Source: Trifolium pratense
Taxonomy: Eukaryota; Streptophyta; Magnoliopsida; Fabales; Fabaceae
Assembly: GCF_020283565.1 (NCBI RefSeq)
Contig: NC_060064.1
Location: forward strand, 17,070,337 to 17,134,336
Length of the DNA stretch: 64,000 nucleotides
Reading direction: 5' to 3'
Shown here in pieces: positions 43,784-56,082 of this stretch. Both the position numbers and the translations under genes were made by a program. Within the stretch, counting starts at the first letter, position 1. The number at the start of each line of letters is the position of its first letter. Under the pieces are notes generated by a model, which worked only from the letters and a program-made list of their open reading frames with translations, ran no database searches and was not told the DNA's origin.

Positions 43784-46700
43784 ATGATTCGCAGCTTCCT
43801 TTACGTGGTTCTCAATCTCGTTGTCTTCTTGTCAATTTTCATTTCTCAGAGCTTGGCGTTAACTCGTTCACCCGAAGGTAACTCGTTGAATCTTAATTCT
43901 TTCAGTAGCTTCGCATTTCAATAGCTTCATGCATCTGGTTGATGGTTCTTGGTTACTGAAATTTTTATATATATTGTTCAATTTTGTTGTTATTCTGAAA
44001 TTATGATCCATTTAACTTGATGATGTGTATGAATTGGTTTTTTCCCCTCTTTCAGTAAACCCTAATTCTGACTTTTTCATATATTTCTTGTGATTTTTTC
44101 GGATGAACAGTTTGGGCTCTACAAGATCTATACAGGTCCTTGAACTACTCAGAGGCGCTTCGAGGATGGAATGGTAGTGATCCTTGTGAGGAGTCTTGGA
44201 CAGGTGTTGCTTGTTCTGGATCATCGGTTATTCAACTGTAATGTACCAACCTAGTGATCATGTTTCCTACTTCGATGTTGTTTAGATAATCAACTTAATT
44301 AAGCATTTATTATAGCATAAGTGTTTATGTATAAATTATTTATAGTATAATAAAGTTAAAATGTAGTCAAACTATTTTCATATGTTATATGTTTTCCTCA
44401 AGAGCTTATGGAAATAAGCTGAAAACAACTTATGAACATGTCATAAACTGTTTTCATTAGGTCTGCCAAACAGTTTCAAAAGTGCTTATTATACACGTAG
44501 ATATCCTCAAATTAGTCAATCCAAACAGACTTTTAGAACATAATGAATTTGATAATTGTTAGCCATGTTCTATGTCAAAATGCAGAAAAATTCAAGGGTT
44601 AAACCTCACTGGGAGTCTGTGCAGGCTTTATAATCTACGAAATTTGAAGCTGCTGTGAGTGTTTGTAATTTTGTATGACATTAGTATTAGATTCTTATCA
44701 GGACATTTGAATTTTAATATATGCTATTAACTAACTTGCTTCCATATTCTGGTTTTCTTTGTAGTGATGTCAGTTCTAATAACATAGTGGGCGAATTACC
44801 ATTTGGTTTACCCCCCAATGTCACTCATATGTAAGGCAATATTCTTCTAATCTTTGTTTGCTGCAGGACTTTGCACTTGTTGATAGGCATACCTGTATGC
44901 TCAGCACTGTATTGTTCTTGTGATTATTTGATTGCAGAAAAAATGCTTGCTTTCTTGCAACTAATTGAACTAAAACATCCCACATGCAACTTAATTCTTT
45001 GGAGATGTAATGTAAAATTTCTTGAAATTCAGTCCTTGATTTAAATTATATACATGTTTTGGTCTATAAATTATTTAAACTCATTTCATGTTATACCTAT
45101 AAATTCAGTCCTTGCTTGAAATTCTCTCCTCCAAGGGTTTCCCCTTCACAATACAGTTGCTACTCTATTCACAAACTTTGCAATATTCAAATGATACCCC
45201 TCTAACTCAATAAGCATCCCTATTATACAAATACTTCTCCAACTAACCAAACAACTAACTAATTTTCTATATTCTATATCCTAACACTAACAGTTATACA
45301 CAAAATTTAAGTATATTTCTAAGGACCAGAATACCAGTTAATTAGTTATGTTCATGTTGATTTTAGACCAAGTTTGATAGAGATGATAATTGAAAATGAT
45401 TCCATAATGTCTTTATCAATTGAAAAACAAATCGTTTCTTTCACTAGTTGGATTGTCTCTTTGCTAGTGACTACTGCATCTAATGATATATTATAAATTT
45501 ATAATGATTGAGCTTTACTAGTGGCTATGCAAGTGCAATCATCATTTTTATCTTTTGTTGCAGGAATTTAAGCCACAATTTCTTAATTGGACCCATTGGT
45601 GACATATTTACTGGCTTAGATAATCTCAAAGAAATGTATGACTTCTTCTCTTGGGTCTTTTGGTATTTACTGACTGGGTTTTGTGAAAATGAGATTAACA
45701 AAATTCAGATGCTTTGACTGTTTTGTTCAAATTTCATCAAATCGAACCTCACGAAGGGTGATTTCCTTTCTTCAGGGACCTTTCATACAATAATTTGTCG
45801 GGAGATCTACCAAGATCATTTGGTTCCTTGACAAACCTTGCTAGATTGTAAATTTCTTCTTTCTTATGCCTAATTTTCTCTAAACTTGATTTATGTATCA
45901 TCATATACTCAACCTTCAAAGGAAGAACATTTCCTTATAGGGGTCTGTCGGTTGATATGAAAATTGGTGCTTATTTGCAGGTTCTTGCAGAATAACACAT
46001 TCACTGGATCAGTCACCTACCTGTCTGAACTTCCACTTACAGATTTGTAGGATTATCTCTAACATTTTCCCAATATACATTTACAGTTCTACTATTTGCT
46101 TATTTGTCTGTGTTGCCAGGAACATTCAAGATAATCTGTTCAGTGGCCTTCTTCCACATCATTTTTCGTACATAAAAAATTTATGGTTAGTGACAACTAT
46201 TACGAGTTTGATCACCATATTTTATTGCATCAAAAGATAGTAATCATTCACTTCTACCCTAAAATAGGATTGGTGGGAATAAATTCCATGCAACGGACAA
46301 CTCTCCTCCATGGACTTCTCCTGTAGAGACATTTTCAGTGGAGCATAATATTAGTCCCCCACGCCCACCCACAACTAATACAAATGCCATCAAGAACTAT
46401 GCTCCTCCCAAAGTAAGTGAGCACAAGCATAAGAAGAAACAATTAGGTCCTGGAGGAATTGCTTTTATGGTTGGTGGAGGAACACTAGTGGCTACAGGTA
46501 TCGGACTCCTTGTTGCAATCCATTTGAACAAACTGCGTGCTCAAAGCCAGAACTTGAATCACTCTGAAAGCAATGACATCTCTTTGCATTCTCATCCAAC
46601 CAGTGCAAGCATAGGTAATTCATACAGAAAAGCATATGAATTGTGAGGCATGCTATAATCTATATCTTGTTTTTTCATTTTTCCAGAGGGGACCTTGAGA

Positions 46701-48985
46701 AAATCTTAAAAAACAATATGAATTTGATATTGTATCGAAAATTCACTTATTGTATGTAATAATCAAGTAGTTAATAGCCACGTCTCTAGGTTAGGATGCC
46801 ATTAGTATTTCTGTTAATTCATTTTCTAATGCTAATCATGCTCTCTTTTTTCCCCTTTGATGATAGTGGTCTCTTCTTCTGAACTAGATGACGTGCCACT
46901 ACTCCCACCTGTCGACGTTGCACCTCTTTTGGGTCCAATGAGATTTCTGTACCCGCGCCATAACAATGTGGAGGAAGCATCGAGAAGAAGTTTTTCCAAA
47001 AGAGTCAGATCCAATGGAAGGACAAAAATCTATACCATAGGGGAGCTTCAGCTAGCTACTAACTACTTCAATGAAGGCAACCTTCTGGGAGAGGGATCTC
47101 TTGGTCCTGTTTACAAAGCTAAATTTCCTGATGGCAAAGTACAATCTTAAGCTATTTTTCAAGTACTGAAATTTTCTTTTTATCACGTTTAGGTTTCAAA
47201 TTAAGTAACATTTTTTTTTCTTTTTGTTGAAGATTTTGGCCGTAAAGATCATAAACATGGCGGGTTTGTCTTATAGAGAAGAGGAAAAGTTCTTGGATGT
47301 CATTTGCACGGCTTCCAAATTGAAGCACCCCAACATCATACAACTCAATGGTTACTGTTTAGAACACGGAGAGCATCTTCTTGTTTATGATTACTTTGGA
47401 AATCTAACTCTATACGATGCTCTTCATGGTGGAGCATGTGAACCACTATCGTGGGTCCAACGTCTTCAGATTGCTCTAGCTGTTGCTCAGGCTCTGGAGT
47501 GAGTTCCATTCCACCACTCAACTTTCTAGGATTGTTCATACGAAAGTAGAATCATAGTTAATACTATCTTGACTTAAAAATTCATTGAAATGTTTTCAGC
47601 TACTTGCACTCGGCATGCTGCCCTCCTGTGGCCCATGGTAACTTGAAGGCAGCCAATGTTCTACTGGATGAAAATTTGATGCCTCATATTTGTGACAGTA
47701 GCTTGGCTATTTTGAGACCACTGGTGAAGAGCAATCAAGTTAAAATTCCAGTAAGTCATTGATAAGGTTCTAGTGGCTAAAGTTATAACTGGCATTCAGC
47801 AATAGTCTTACTACCAGAAACTCATTGACGCAATAGTCTTACTACCAGAAACTCATTGACAGATAACTATTGTATATGCTCACCGTTGCTTTTATTTTAT
47901 CTTTTGGGTGGTTTTAAGTTCTTATTCTAATTCATAACTTACCCCAATTGAAATGTTTTGGCATAAGCTTGAAGATGAAAGTTTTCCTTGTTCTTCAATA
48001 ACTGTTAACTGTATATTTCAGGAAGGGGGTAACAATTTTTTAGGTACAATAGCTATGAATGTGAGAGTAAGAAAAGTATGGGTTGATTGTTGAACGAATT
48101 ATAAATTCAATTCAAATGAAGTTAATAGAAACTAAAATGGTAAGAGTGAAACTTATTTAAGCCAACGCAATTAAACCTCAATCAATGTTAGAAATCAGCT
48201 GTTGCAAACTGATTCAGAAGCTTCACAATGAAATGATCTTCTTAAATATGCTCATTTAGATTATTATTATTGGAGACAGGCTACTGATCAATTTGGTGAC
48301 TATTGGAAACAGGCTACTGAGACTACAATTGCAGAGAGAGGCTATATTCCACCTGACCATGGCCAGACAGGATTCAGCAGAAGGAGAGATGTCTTTGCCT
48401 TTGGGGTATTGCTTATGGAATTGTTAACAGGAAGGAAACCTTTCGATGGGTATGATTTTGATCCATGTTGTGGCCTCTCTTCTCTTATACTATTTTTCTG
48501 ACCACGTATACAAGTGTAGTTTGATTGAATGATGGCTATACTGTTTTCTTTCAATACATTACAGTGCCAGACCAAGGGAGGAGCAATATCTGGTGAAATG
48601 GGCTTCCCCTAGGCTTTGTGAAAGCACGAGTTTGGAAAAGATAGTGGATCCCAGTATGAAAACAACATTTTCATCCAAGGTTCTTTCTCATTATGCTGAT
48701 ATCATCTACCTCTGTATACAGGTATTACTATTAACACCTAATGTTATAATTCAAACTCATTAAGAAATTGAAAAACTCAACCCAATGATTGTGTCTTTTG
48801 TACAGCCTTCGAAACAACACCGTCCCTCAATGTCTGAAGTTGTGAGCTCTCTTATATCTTTTTCCCAAAACTTCAACTTTGCAAAGAGCGGTGTAGCAGA
48901 TGCTACTGAACTTTTAGAGAAGTCTTTCCGTTCAGCCAACACAGGCTTCATAAGTTCGCCAACAGCGAGCCACCTATCAGCCTGA
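43784..48985 (+). CDS. STRUBBELIG-receptor-family LRR receptor-like pseudokinase
   Basis: Fifteen exons with GT-AG borders (43784-43877, 44111-44237, 44586-44654, 44765-44830, 45564-45635, 45776-45847, 45981-46046, 46120-46185, 46268-46614, 46867-47138, 47233-47498, 47600-47750, 48313-48449, 48565-48721, 48806-48985) keep frame and give 713 residues. A signal peptide (1-about 24) is followed by the SUB domain ([23 protein letters not shown]), about six short LRRs each on its own exon, a Pro-rich stretch, a transmembrane segment at about 273-297 and a kinase-like domain. Lys422 of the VK motif is present, but the HRD position is HGN (518-520) and the DFG position is DSS (538-540). Catalysis is therefore unlikely, as known for this family. 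SRF proteins act at the plasma membrane in tissue patterning, wall and immune signalling. A truncated relative lies at 35.0-37.0 kb. Confidence 0.9.
47796..47861. repeat. 31-bp tandem duplication in an SRF intron
   Basis: GCAATAGTCTTACTACCAGA and following bases to CATTGAC occur twice in a row within the intron after exon 12. Confidence 0.8.
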
Positions 48986-50230
48986 TGTACAACATATGTG
49001 TGCAACATAGAAGCAAACTGGTTGACATTAACAAGCTAGAAATTTGCAGTTAATGTTAGTTCTGGCTTCTTTTTTTTTGTAAATATCCATCTGTGCAGTC
49101 CTAATACATGAGTTTTTCTTCTTTTGGAATAGCCCTACTAGACGATATTGCTTGCGTCTCCTGTGGAAGGAGAGAAAAACGAATCAATGAGCATTTTGTA
49201 ATGTCTTTTTTTGGGTTGAATATGAAAGATATGATTTTAGTTCCACCTCAAATGAATAGGGAAGTGGCTTCTCAAGAAAATCGTTGTAGTAAATGAATGA
49301 TAATTACAGTAATTTAGAAGTTCTAAAATATCAACACTATAAATAATTGGGATTTAACCGAGTGATTGATTAATGAATTTCTATTAGGACAAATTTTTTA
49401 AGAATCCAAGTTTGAGTTTTTTTGAGTAAAAATCTGAGTTTGAGTTATGGTTGTAATAACAACAATGGTCAGATTTTATTTATTTTTCGGTCAAGTAGCC
49501 TAGTGTCTAAAAAATTCATCTTAAAGGTGAATAAGTGAAGTGTCTCGGGTTCGAACACGGGTTTCTGCCTATATAATGCGATGTCCCTACCAATTGAGCT
49601 AAGCTCACAGAGACTTTTTCAGCCAAATTTTAGAGTAAAAAGTAAAATGAGCTTAGTTAATTTTCAAAAAGTGAGCTTAGTTCCTCAAATTTAAAAATTG
49701 GCAATTCAATCTAGTCACTTAAAAAATAAATTACCACCACAATTGTAAATATTTTATGTTTGTCTTGATGGAATAAAAGGACTATTTAAGGATAATAGGT
49801 CTTTTTTTTCTTCTTTTAACTCAAGATAATAAGACTTTGAATTTATCATTTCACACAAATATTTATGAGATTGTTTGAAAGAACTTATAAATTTTCTTTA
49901 TTTTATCTTAAAAATTTATATCATAAGAAATATATGATGAATGCTTAAAAAAAATAAAAGAAATATATGATGTAGGCATTTATGCATTCATTTTGATTAA
50001 TATTTTTGAAAATATTATGGTGGAATGACCAAATTACAGTATTAACATTATTTAATTTAAGATTTAAGATGGAATTATTACATTATGTCAACGAAAAAAA
50101 AATTAAGATGATATTATTACATATACCAAAATAAAAAAAAAGATGAAATTATTACTGTAATTTACCACTTCAACTCTACAATTTGAATAACATAAAATAC
50201 TTATCTATCATAAAATAAAATTTGAGAGTA
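48986..50230. other. Intergenic between SRF and OEP16-3
   Basis: SRF 3' region followed by AT-rich DNA. The only recognised element is the SINE at about 49496-49615. An open frame at 49108-49296 is not recognised. Confidence 0.4.
49496..49615 (-). mobile_element. tRNA-like SINE, minus orientation
   Basis: Read on the minus strand, GAGCTTAGCTCAATTGGTAG (box A side) is followed by ATCGCATTATATAGGCAG and GTGTTCGAACCCGAGACA (box B side), then CACCTTTAAGATG. A plus-strand relative lies in intron 2 of STR9. The tRNA-like head is followed by unrelated sequence, so this is a SINE, not a tRNA gene. Confidence 0.6.
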
Positions 50231-50239
50231 AAAGAAAAA

Positions 50240-50894
50240 CAATTGCGAGCAAGTTGGAGAGGCAGCTCAGTATCGGCAAACGCAACGCTGCAAAGGGTGG
50301 AGGCAGCTCAGTAACCCAACCTATCTTGTTTGTTTCTCTTCTTCTCAATTTCAGGTATTATTATTATTATTCCACTAACCCTATCTTCTTCATCAACATC
50401 GGTATTGTTTTAGGGTTTTCATTTCATTCCCCTTTCAACAATGCTCTTCGATCTCAACTTTTTTTTATCACCATCGTTATTATTTCGTTGTCCCGTTTGC
50501 CGTTCCCCATTTTTTCCAATCTAGATTCACTATCAATCGGCTCTCAATCACCAAATCATGATCCATTTCTGCAATTTTTTCTAATTAAAAATCAAAGAAA
50601 CTGAAATAATTTTCAATGTTTTATTTTATTTTTTGGATTTTGTGATTTCAATTTGGAATTCATTTCTATTAAATTGTTCTTGTTACTCAAAGTTAACATT
50701 TGTTTTCTCTTTTCTGTTTTAGAGGTAAATAGTTGTGTTGTGTTGTGGTGTGAATATTGTTATGTAATGTAACTTTATCTTCTGACACGAGTAATTACTA
50801 ATTAGTAATAGTGATTTGATCATTGATCAAACATTTAACCTTTTTATTATTCCTTTTGGGATTATTTTTTTTTTTGCTGTATGCAGAGATAATA
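50240..50894 (+). promoter_or_regulatory. Leader exon and leader intron of OEP16-3
   Basis: A pyrimidine-rich leader ends near 50354 (TCAATTTCAG/GTATTA) and an acceptor TGTATGCAG at about 50886 precedes the start codon by eight bases. A leader intron of about 530 bp is predicted. Confidence 0.5.
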
Positions 50895-53658
50895 ATGGAT
50901 CCCGCAGAACGTAGGTACTTGGAGGACGAGGATTCCTCACTCATGAAAACTTTTAAGGGTGCAACCACTGGTTTAGCTGCTGGCACTATCTGGGGTACTG
51001 TAGTTGCCACCTGGTATGATGTTCCTCGTGTGGAGAGAAGTATTGCTCTTCCTGGGCTGTTAAGAACTTTCAAGATGATGGGCAGCTATGGAGCCACCTT
51101 TGCTGCCATTGGAGGAGTCTACATAGGTGTGGAACAGTTGGTTCAGAACTATAGGATGAAGAGGGATCTTGTAAACGGTGCTGTTGGTGGATTTGTTGCT
51201 GGTGCAACTATTCTGGGTTACCGAGGTATCCCTTTCATCAAATAATTATCTGAGAATTTGCATATTTTGGTATATAGAGACTTTGACATATTGCTACTGT
51301 TGTTAAGCAGACCGAATATTTTGTGTGTTATAATGGTGTTCAATCGATGCTTTGTATATTGTTTCCTTAATATAATTCAGAAATGGTAGTGGATTAGATT
51401 AAGCATCATATGAGGAAGGAGTTGATCCAGTTCATTTTGAAAAATTAGTGTCTTGTGTGAGAATGAGTAATTTCTAGGGTAAAAAAGGTTAACGGACTGG
51501 TTTCAGGAATCAAGTAGCAAACCCGGCCAGTAGTCGTCAGATCATAAAATCGTCGGATCCTACGATCTAACTCACGATCTTTAACAACAATGTTCCCAAC
51601 TATAAAATATATTTCTGCTGTACTGATTGGCCAATGACACTATAAAATATATTTCTGCTATACTGAATACTGATTATCCCATGACACTAAGAAATATATT
51701 TCTGATGTATATTGGCCCATATGACAAGTGGGCTTCCAATCCATGTCTAGAAGAGAAAGAAGAAACTTAATTGGATGTACTGAATAATGATATAGGGAAA
51801 GATATATGGGAATAGGAACTCAATTAGAGAAGTGGAGGGATGTAACACAATGGGTAGCTGCTTTAAAGGGATTAGTGATGGAGAGGCTGGGATCATGCAA
51901 GGAAACATGATAGTGTGGGGAGCAGGGGGGAATCCATTGGGGTGGAAGAGAGTTTGCTTGTACCATATAGTATGGCGAGAGCATTTGATTTCTCTGTATT
52001 CTTATATATCTAGTTATTAGTTCCCTATATTTCATTGCTGTTGTGTTCTGTAAATGGGAGCTTGCTCCCAGAGTTATTTCCATAATACTTTGTTAAACAC
52101 TAGATTTTATCATATTCAGTTAGTGCAACAGTAATAGAGTTCTCTCAGATTCTCTGAATTCTCTCTGAATATTTTCCTTTGTTTTCTTTCTTTCTTGCAA
52201 ACTGCTTAATTTTTAGTCCTTATACCCATTTTTCAGTTCTTGATAATTTTCAGGAAAAACTGAAACCCTAATAGAAATGGGTGATACTATATAAGTGTGA
52301 GTTCTTCCATCAACGCTTTCAGGTTTTCAGCAGTTTTGCTGAGCCAAAAGAGCAGGGCAGTGATTAGAAAGAGAGAGGCCTCGAGTGGGAATACCCAATT
52401 CCATAGATAGATATATAGATAGATATAATTGGTTCTCTCAACCAAGAAGCTAATTGTCAAAAAAAAAAAAAAAATACTAAGAAGCTTAGAACTTGATGGT
52501 GCCGCCAACCCGTTTTCACCAAAGGGGTTTGGCTCTGGTATCTCAGGTTCTGTCTTCGTCTCTTCTTTTTCTCTTTCTCTTTTTCTTACCGTCCCTTATA
52601 TTGAATTGGGTTTTCCTACCGTGACAGAGCTTTCATAATTTACACTTGATATGAGCCCTACACTCATCTGTTTTCTTCTAAGTATGAAATTATTGTTTAG
52701 ATTATTATGAGTACTTTTATTTCCTTCGTTTTCCTTCTCTTTCTTGCAAACTGCTTAGTTCCATTGATATATGTCAGGGAAGAATTCTATAATTACCTTA
52801 ATTGTGCATCTTTGGCTAGCAAGAAATTATCAAATTGTGGTTGTGTTTGTGTTTCTATGTATACTATAGGAGGAGGTAATCAATCTTGTCATCCATAGTC
52901 ATTGTGTCAAGTCTTATGCCATTTAAGGAAGACATAGAACCTAGAAGGCTAGTTGAATTAATGCAACCTGACTTTTTTTTTTGACACAAATGCAACCTGA
53001 CTTTTATATTGACATTGTGTGCTCTTTTATTGTCAGTCAAGGATCCTTGTATTTGGAGGTATTTCGTCCTAAAAGAGAAGCTATGAGTTATTTCCTGAAT
53101 TGCTTTTGTTCAATTGTACTTGGTTCATTGGTTGTTAGCATTATGCTCTAGTAAGAACTTGAAATAAATATGTTTGGGACTAGGAGGAGGTAAGCCGTGT
53201 TGGCATGCAGAGGATCACTTTTAGTTTTATTCCGTTATGTGACAAATTATAATTTATTAATAAAAATGTTGAAACGGTGATTTGAGATAAATTTCCTTTC
53301 TTGTTAGAAGTAAGCATTATTGAACTTTAGTTCATGTATTGCAGGATTCCTGTCTCCTAATATGTTTCGTGTGTGTTAATCTTTGCTTTTGTTTTTCTGT
53401 TTGTATAGACCCGTTCTGCAAGTTTCTTCAGTTATTTGTGTAAGCTCTATAAATGATGCAGGGAGTTTATTGCATTATATCTGACTGTTTGCTGTTGATT
53501 ATACTGTAGGAAGGAGCATCTCAACCGCAATTTCTGCCGGATCAGCATTGGCATTCACATCTGCAGTCCTTGATTTTGGCGGCCAGACATTAAAACATGA
53601 TGAGGGGAGGGAGTATGCTGCGTTAACTACAAAGAAAAGATCCAGTAACGATGCATAA
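50895..53658 (+). CDS. OEP163: Outer envelope pore protein 16-3 / complex I B14.7-type Tim17 protein
   Basis: Two coding exons (50895-51225 and 53510-53658) give 159 residues, the length I recall for Arabidopsis OEP16-3 (At2g42210). The sequence begins MDPAERRYLEDED and includes the Tim17/Tim22 signatures GATTGLAAGTIWGTV, FAAIGGVYIGVEQL and GAVGGFVAGATILGYR, giving about four membrane helices. The protein is placed in the mitochondrial inner membrane as a complex I-associated subunit and was first described as a plastid envelope channel. The frame is open upstream of 50895, but that sequence lies across the predicted leader intron. The first coding exon also reads on to a false stop at 51243 if the splice is ignored. 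The 2.28-kb intron holds an LTR-like remnant. Confidence 0.9.
51780..52140 (+). mobile_element. LTR-like remnant in the OEP16-3 intron
   Basis: GATCATGCAAGGAAACATGA, TCTGTATTCTTATATATCTA, and GGGAGCTTGCTCCC near the end of the segment resemble a retrotransposon LTR with a transcript start and poly(A) region. No partner LTR, PBS or protein is found, so this is tentative. Confidence 0.35.
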
Positions 53659-54303
53659 TTATTAATTAATACACCTTTATGACCAAAGACATTTTTCAAG
53701 TTGATTGGAGAGAGTGAATCACTCTTTGTTGAGCCAGTTGTTTGTTGAGTTGGAATTACATAGTACGATGTCATTCCATATTTTCTTTTGTAAGTTGTTG
53801 CTGAACTGGTTGAATTCAAATAAATGTACTACTGTGTTAATTTCGTACTGGTAGAACTAGGGGTTGAACTCAAATAAATGTACTATTATGTGTTAATTCC
53901 TTATATTACCAAATAGTCAACATTCTTCCTTGGGCTGAATTGATGAATACTATACACGAAGCTGACACGCGGTAGAGCTAGGGGTTATAGCTTTTAAAGT
54001 CTCAGCACGAGTCTGGGTCGTGTATATGATATCTGAAGTCTTGAGTGACGCTGATAATGCACACAACGATTGCTGGCACATGATTTTCCTCTTCTACCAT
54101 ACATACATGATGTGAAGAATTTAAGATTCACTTTTAACAGAGAGAAAGAGATGAAACATATTACTGGATTAAGAAATCTGGAGAATTAAGTAGTTTTATA
54201 TCAATGTGTGTTCAATCTGAGGTTTTTATACAGGAACACAATAATTTAGTTGTAAAAAGTAACCAACTCAACTCTAATCAACTAAGCAAATTCTCTATTT
54301 ATA
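53659..54303. other. Intergenic between OEP16-3 and the Helitron-like element
   Basis: A short duplication lies at 53811-53905 (TTGAATTCAAATAAATGTAC / TTGAACTCAAATAAATGTAC). No gene is recognised. Confidence 0.45.
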
Positions 54304-55217
54304 CTAGTCTCACACCCGTGCGATGCACAGGTGTTATGCGATATTTTATATTATAATGTTGAAAAATCATTCGTATAAATTGAAACAATAAGTATTATGA
54401 AAATTATAATAATAACATCAATAAAAACAAAATAATAATAATAAAGTGATGTTCCTTAAAAAAATAAATAATAAAGTGATGTAAATATAAGATAGATATT
54501 AAAGATGTGTTTATACATTTCGAAAAGATTACAATGGATCCTATTGCATCTACCAAAATAAGTTGGTAATCCATAAATTGTCATGTCACTATGAAAACGA
54601 TTTATGGTCATACTCTTACACTGTGGTTAGATTAGTGGTTGCACAACTATCTAGGAATTATATATATCGATGCTTATACATTTAAAAAACTTATTTATAC
54701 ATCAGATTTGAAGTTACTTTGGTATCTTCTTCATTAACATTGATTAGCAATATCTTTAACTCATTCTTCAAAATAACTATGGAAATGACAACATATAATT
54801 GACCATGGAAAACAATCGATGTTGAAACATAAGTTTTTATTTATATTATAAATCTCATTGGAGGATTCTGAGTTGGATAAACTACTTTATTATCTCTTAC
54901 CAAAAAACTACTCTATTATCGAATTTGACATTTATATTAATTTGAAACTTATTGGAGCAAAAATAAACCAACTTAACTCATACTCAAATATCGAATATGA
55001 TAAAAATCATACAGGGCATAACAACCATTAGTAAACTTTATTTTATCTATTTTTTTTACTAACATTAGAAAGTAGTCCTGACAATCGACCAACTCCTTAT
55101 ATTTACAAAGATTGGACAAAAGATTATTAGCAAAAACATTAACCTTTTTGAAAAAAAAACAATAAAATACAGAAAATAATAAAATGAACAAAAAAATGTA
55201 AATGAATAATAACCCAA

Positions 55218-55253
<36 letters not shown>

Positions 55254-55391
55254 TATTATTATTATTATAATTAGTACCCCACATTAAATGAATGTAAGTG
55301 GATGATATGACTAAATGAAAAGTTTTCATTGGTTTGTGGATTAGGGTTTAGATAGACAATTCCACAACTATCTAGGATTTATATATATAGA
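54304..55391 (-). mobile_element. Non-autonomous Helitron-like element
   Basis: On the minus strand the 3' end reads a 9-bp stem hairpin (CACCTGTGC-ATC-GCACGGGTG), six bases, then CTAG followed by host T. This is the canonical Helitron 3' terminus. A matching minus 5' end TCTATATATATAAATCC starts at 55391 and is preceded by A, the expected AT insertion target. A related 5'-like sequence at 54670 (TCGATATATATAATTCC) offers a shorter alternative of 367 bp. No Rep/helicase gene is present. Confidence 0.5.
55218..55270. repeat. AAT/ATT microsatellite
   Basis: About 13 AAT units run into ATT units, forming a self-complementary tract. Confidence 0.95.
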
Positions 55392-55452
55392 TTGAGTGTA
55401 TATTAAAAAGTCATAAGTTTATAAATGTAGAATATGAAAAGTATAGAGATGA

Positions 55453-55470
55453 AATAATAAAATAATAATA

Positions 55471-55522
<52 letters not shown>
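55453..55522. repeat. AAT microsatellite
   Basis: A run of about 20 AAT units, slightly interrupted at the left. Confidence 0.95.
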
Positions 55523-56082
55523 TAAGTAGAAATGATGTGGCATTGTAGAGTGGTTTATTTGGATTTAAATGGATGATGTGGCTAAATGAAACAATTTAAT
55601 TGGTTTAAGTGGATTAGAGTTAGGAGAACTATTTAGGAATTATATATACAAATAATCCGGTGTTTTAAAAACTAAATTTTCAATCGATTATTTCTGTTAA
55701 TTCATATTCACCTCCCCCTATAGAGTGAGAATAACAAAGAATGATGATTGAATTGTTACATTTTAAAATTTTGGCAACCCCAAAAAATTCAAAGTTTATT
55801 TTTCAAGTTTTATACATAATGTGATGTGATATAAATTAAAACAATGTTTCAATTAAAAATCTTTGTCAAATCTGTGTTATCCAAATGATATGTTGAGCTA
55901 GATACACAAGACGTCATGAAGCGGCTATATATCCACTTGTATCATAGTTGCCACGTGGCATGAATCCATTGCTGATCTCAAATTTCATGGCCCACTAAAT
56001 GAAACTAATGGGTAAAGTGTGTTAAGCTTTGAAAGCCTAATTCACAGAAAGATAAGAATGATAAACATACATTCTCACAACA

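Noticed and set aside
54973..55329. 118-codon minus frame with a Tyr run
   Set aside because: The Tyr run is translated AAT/ATT microsatellite and no domain is present.
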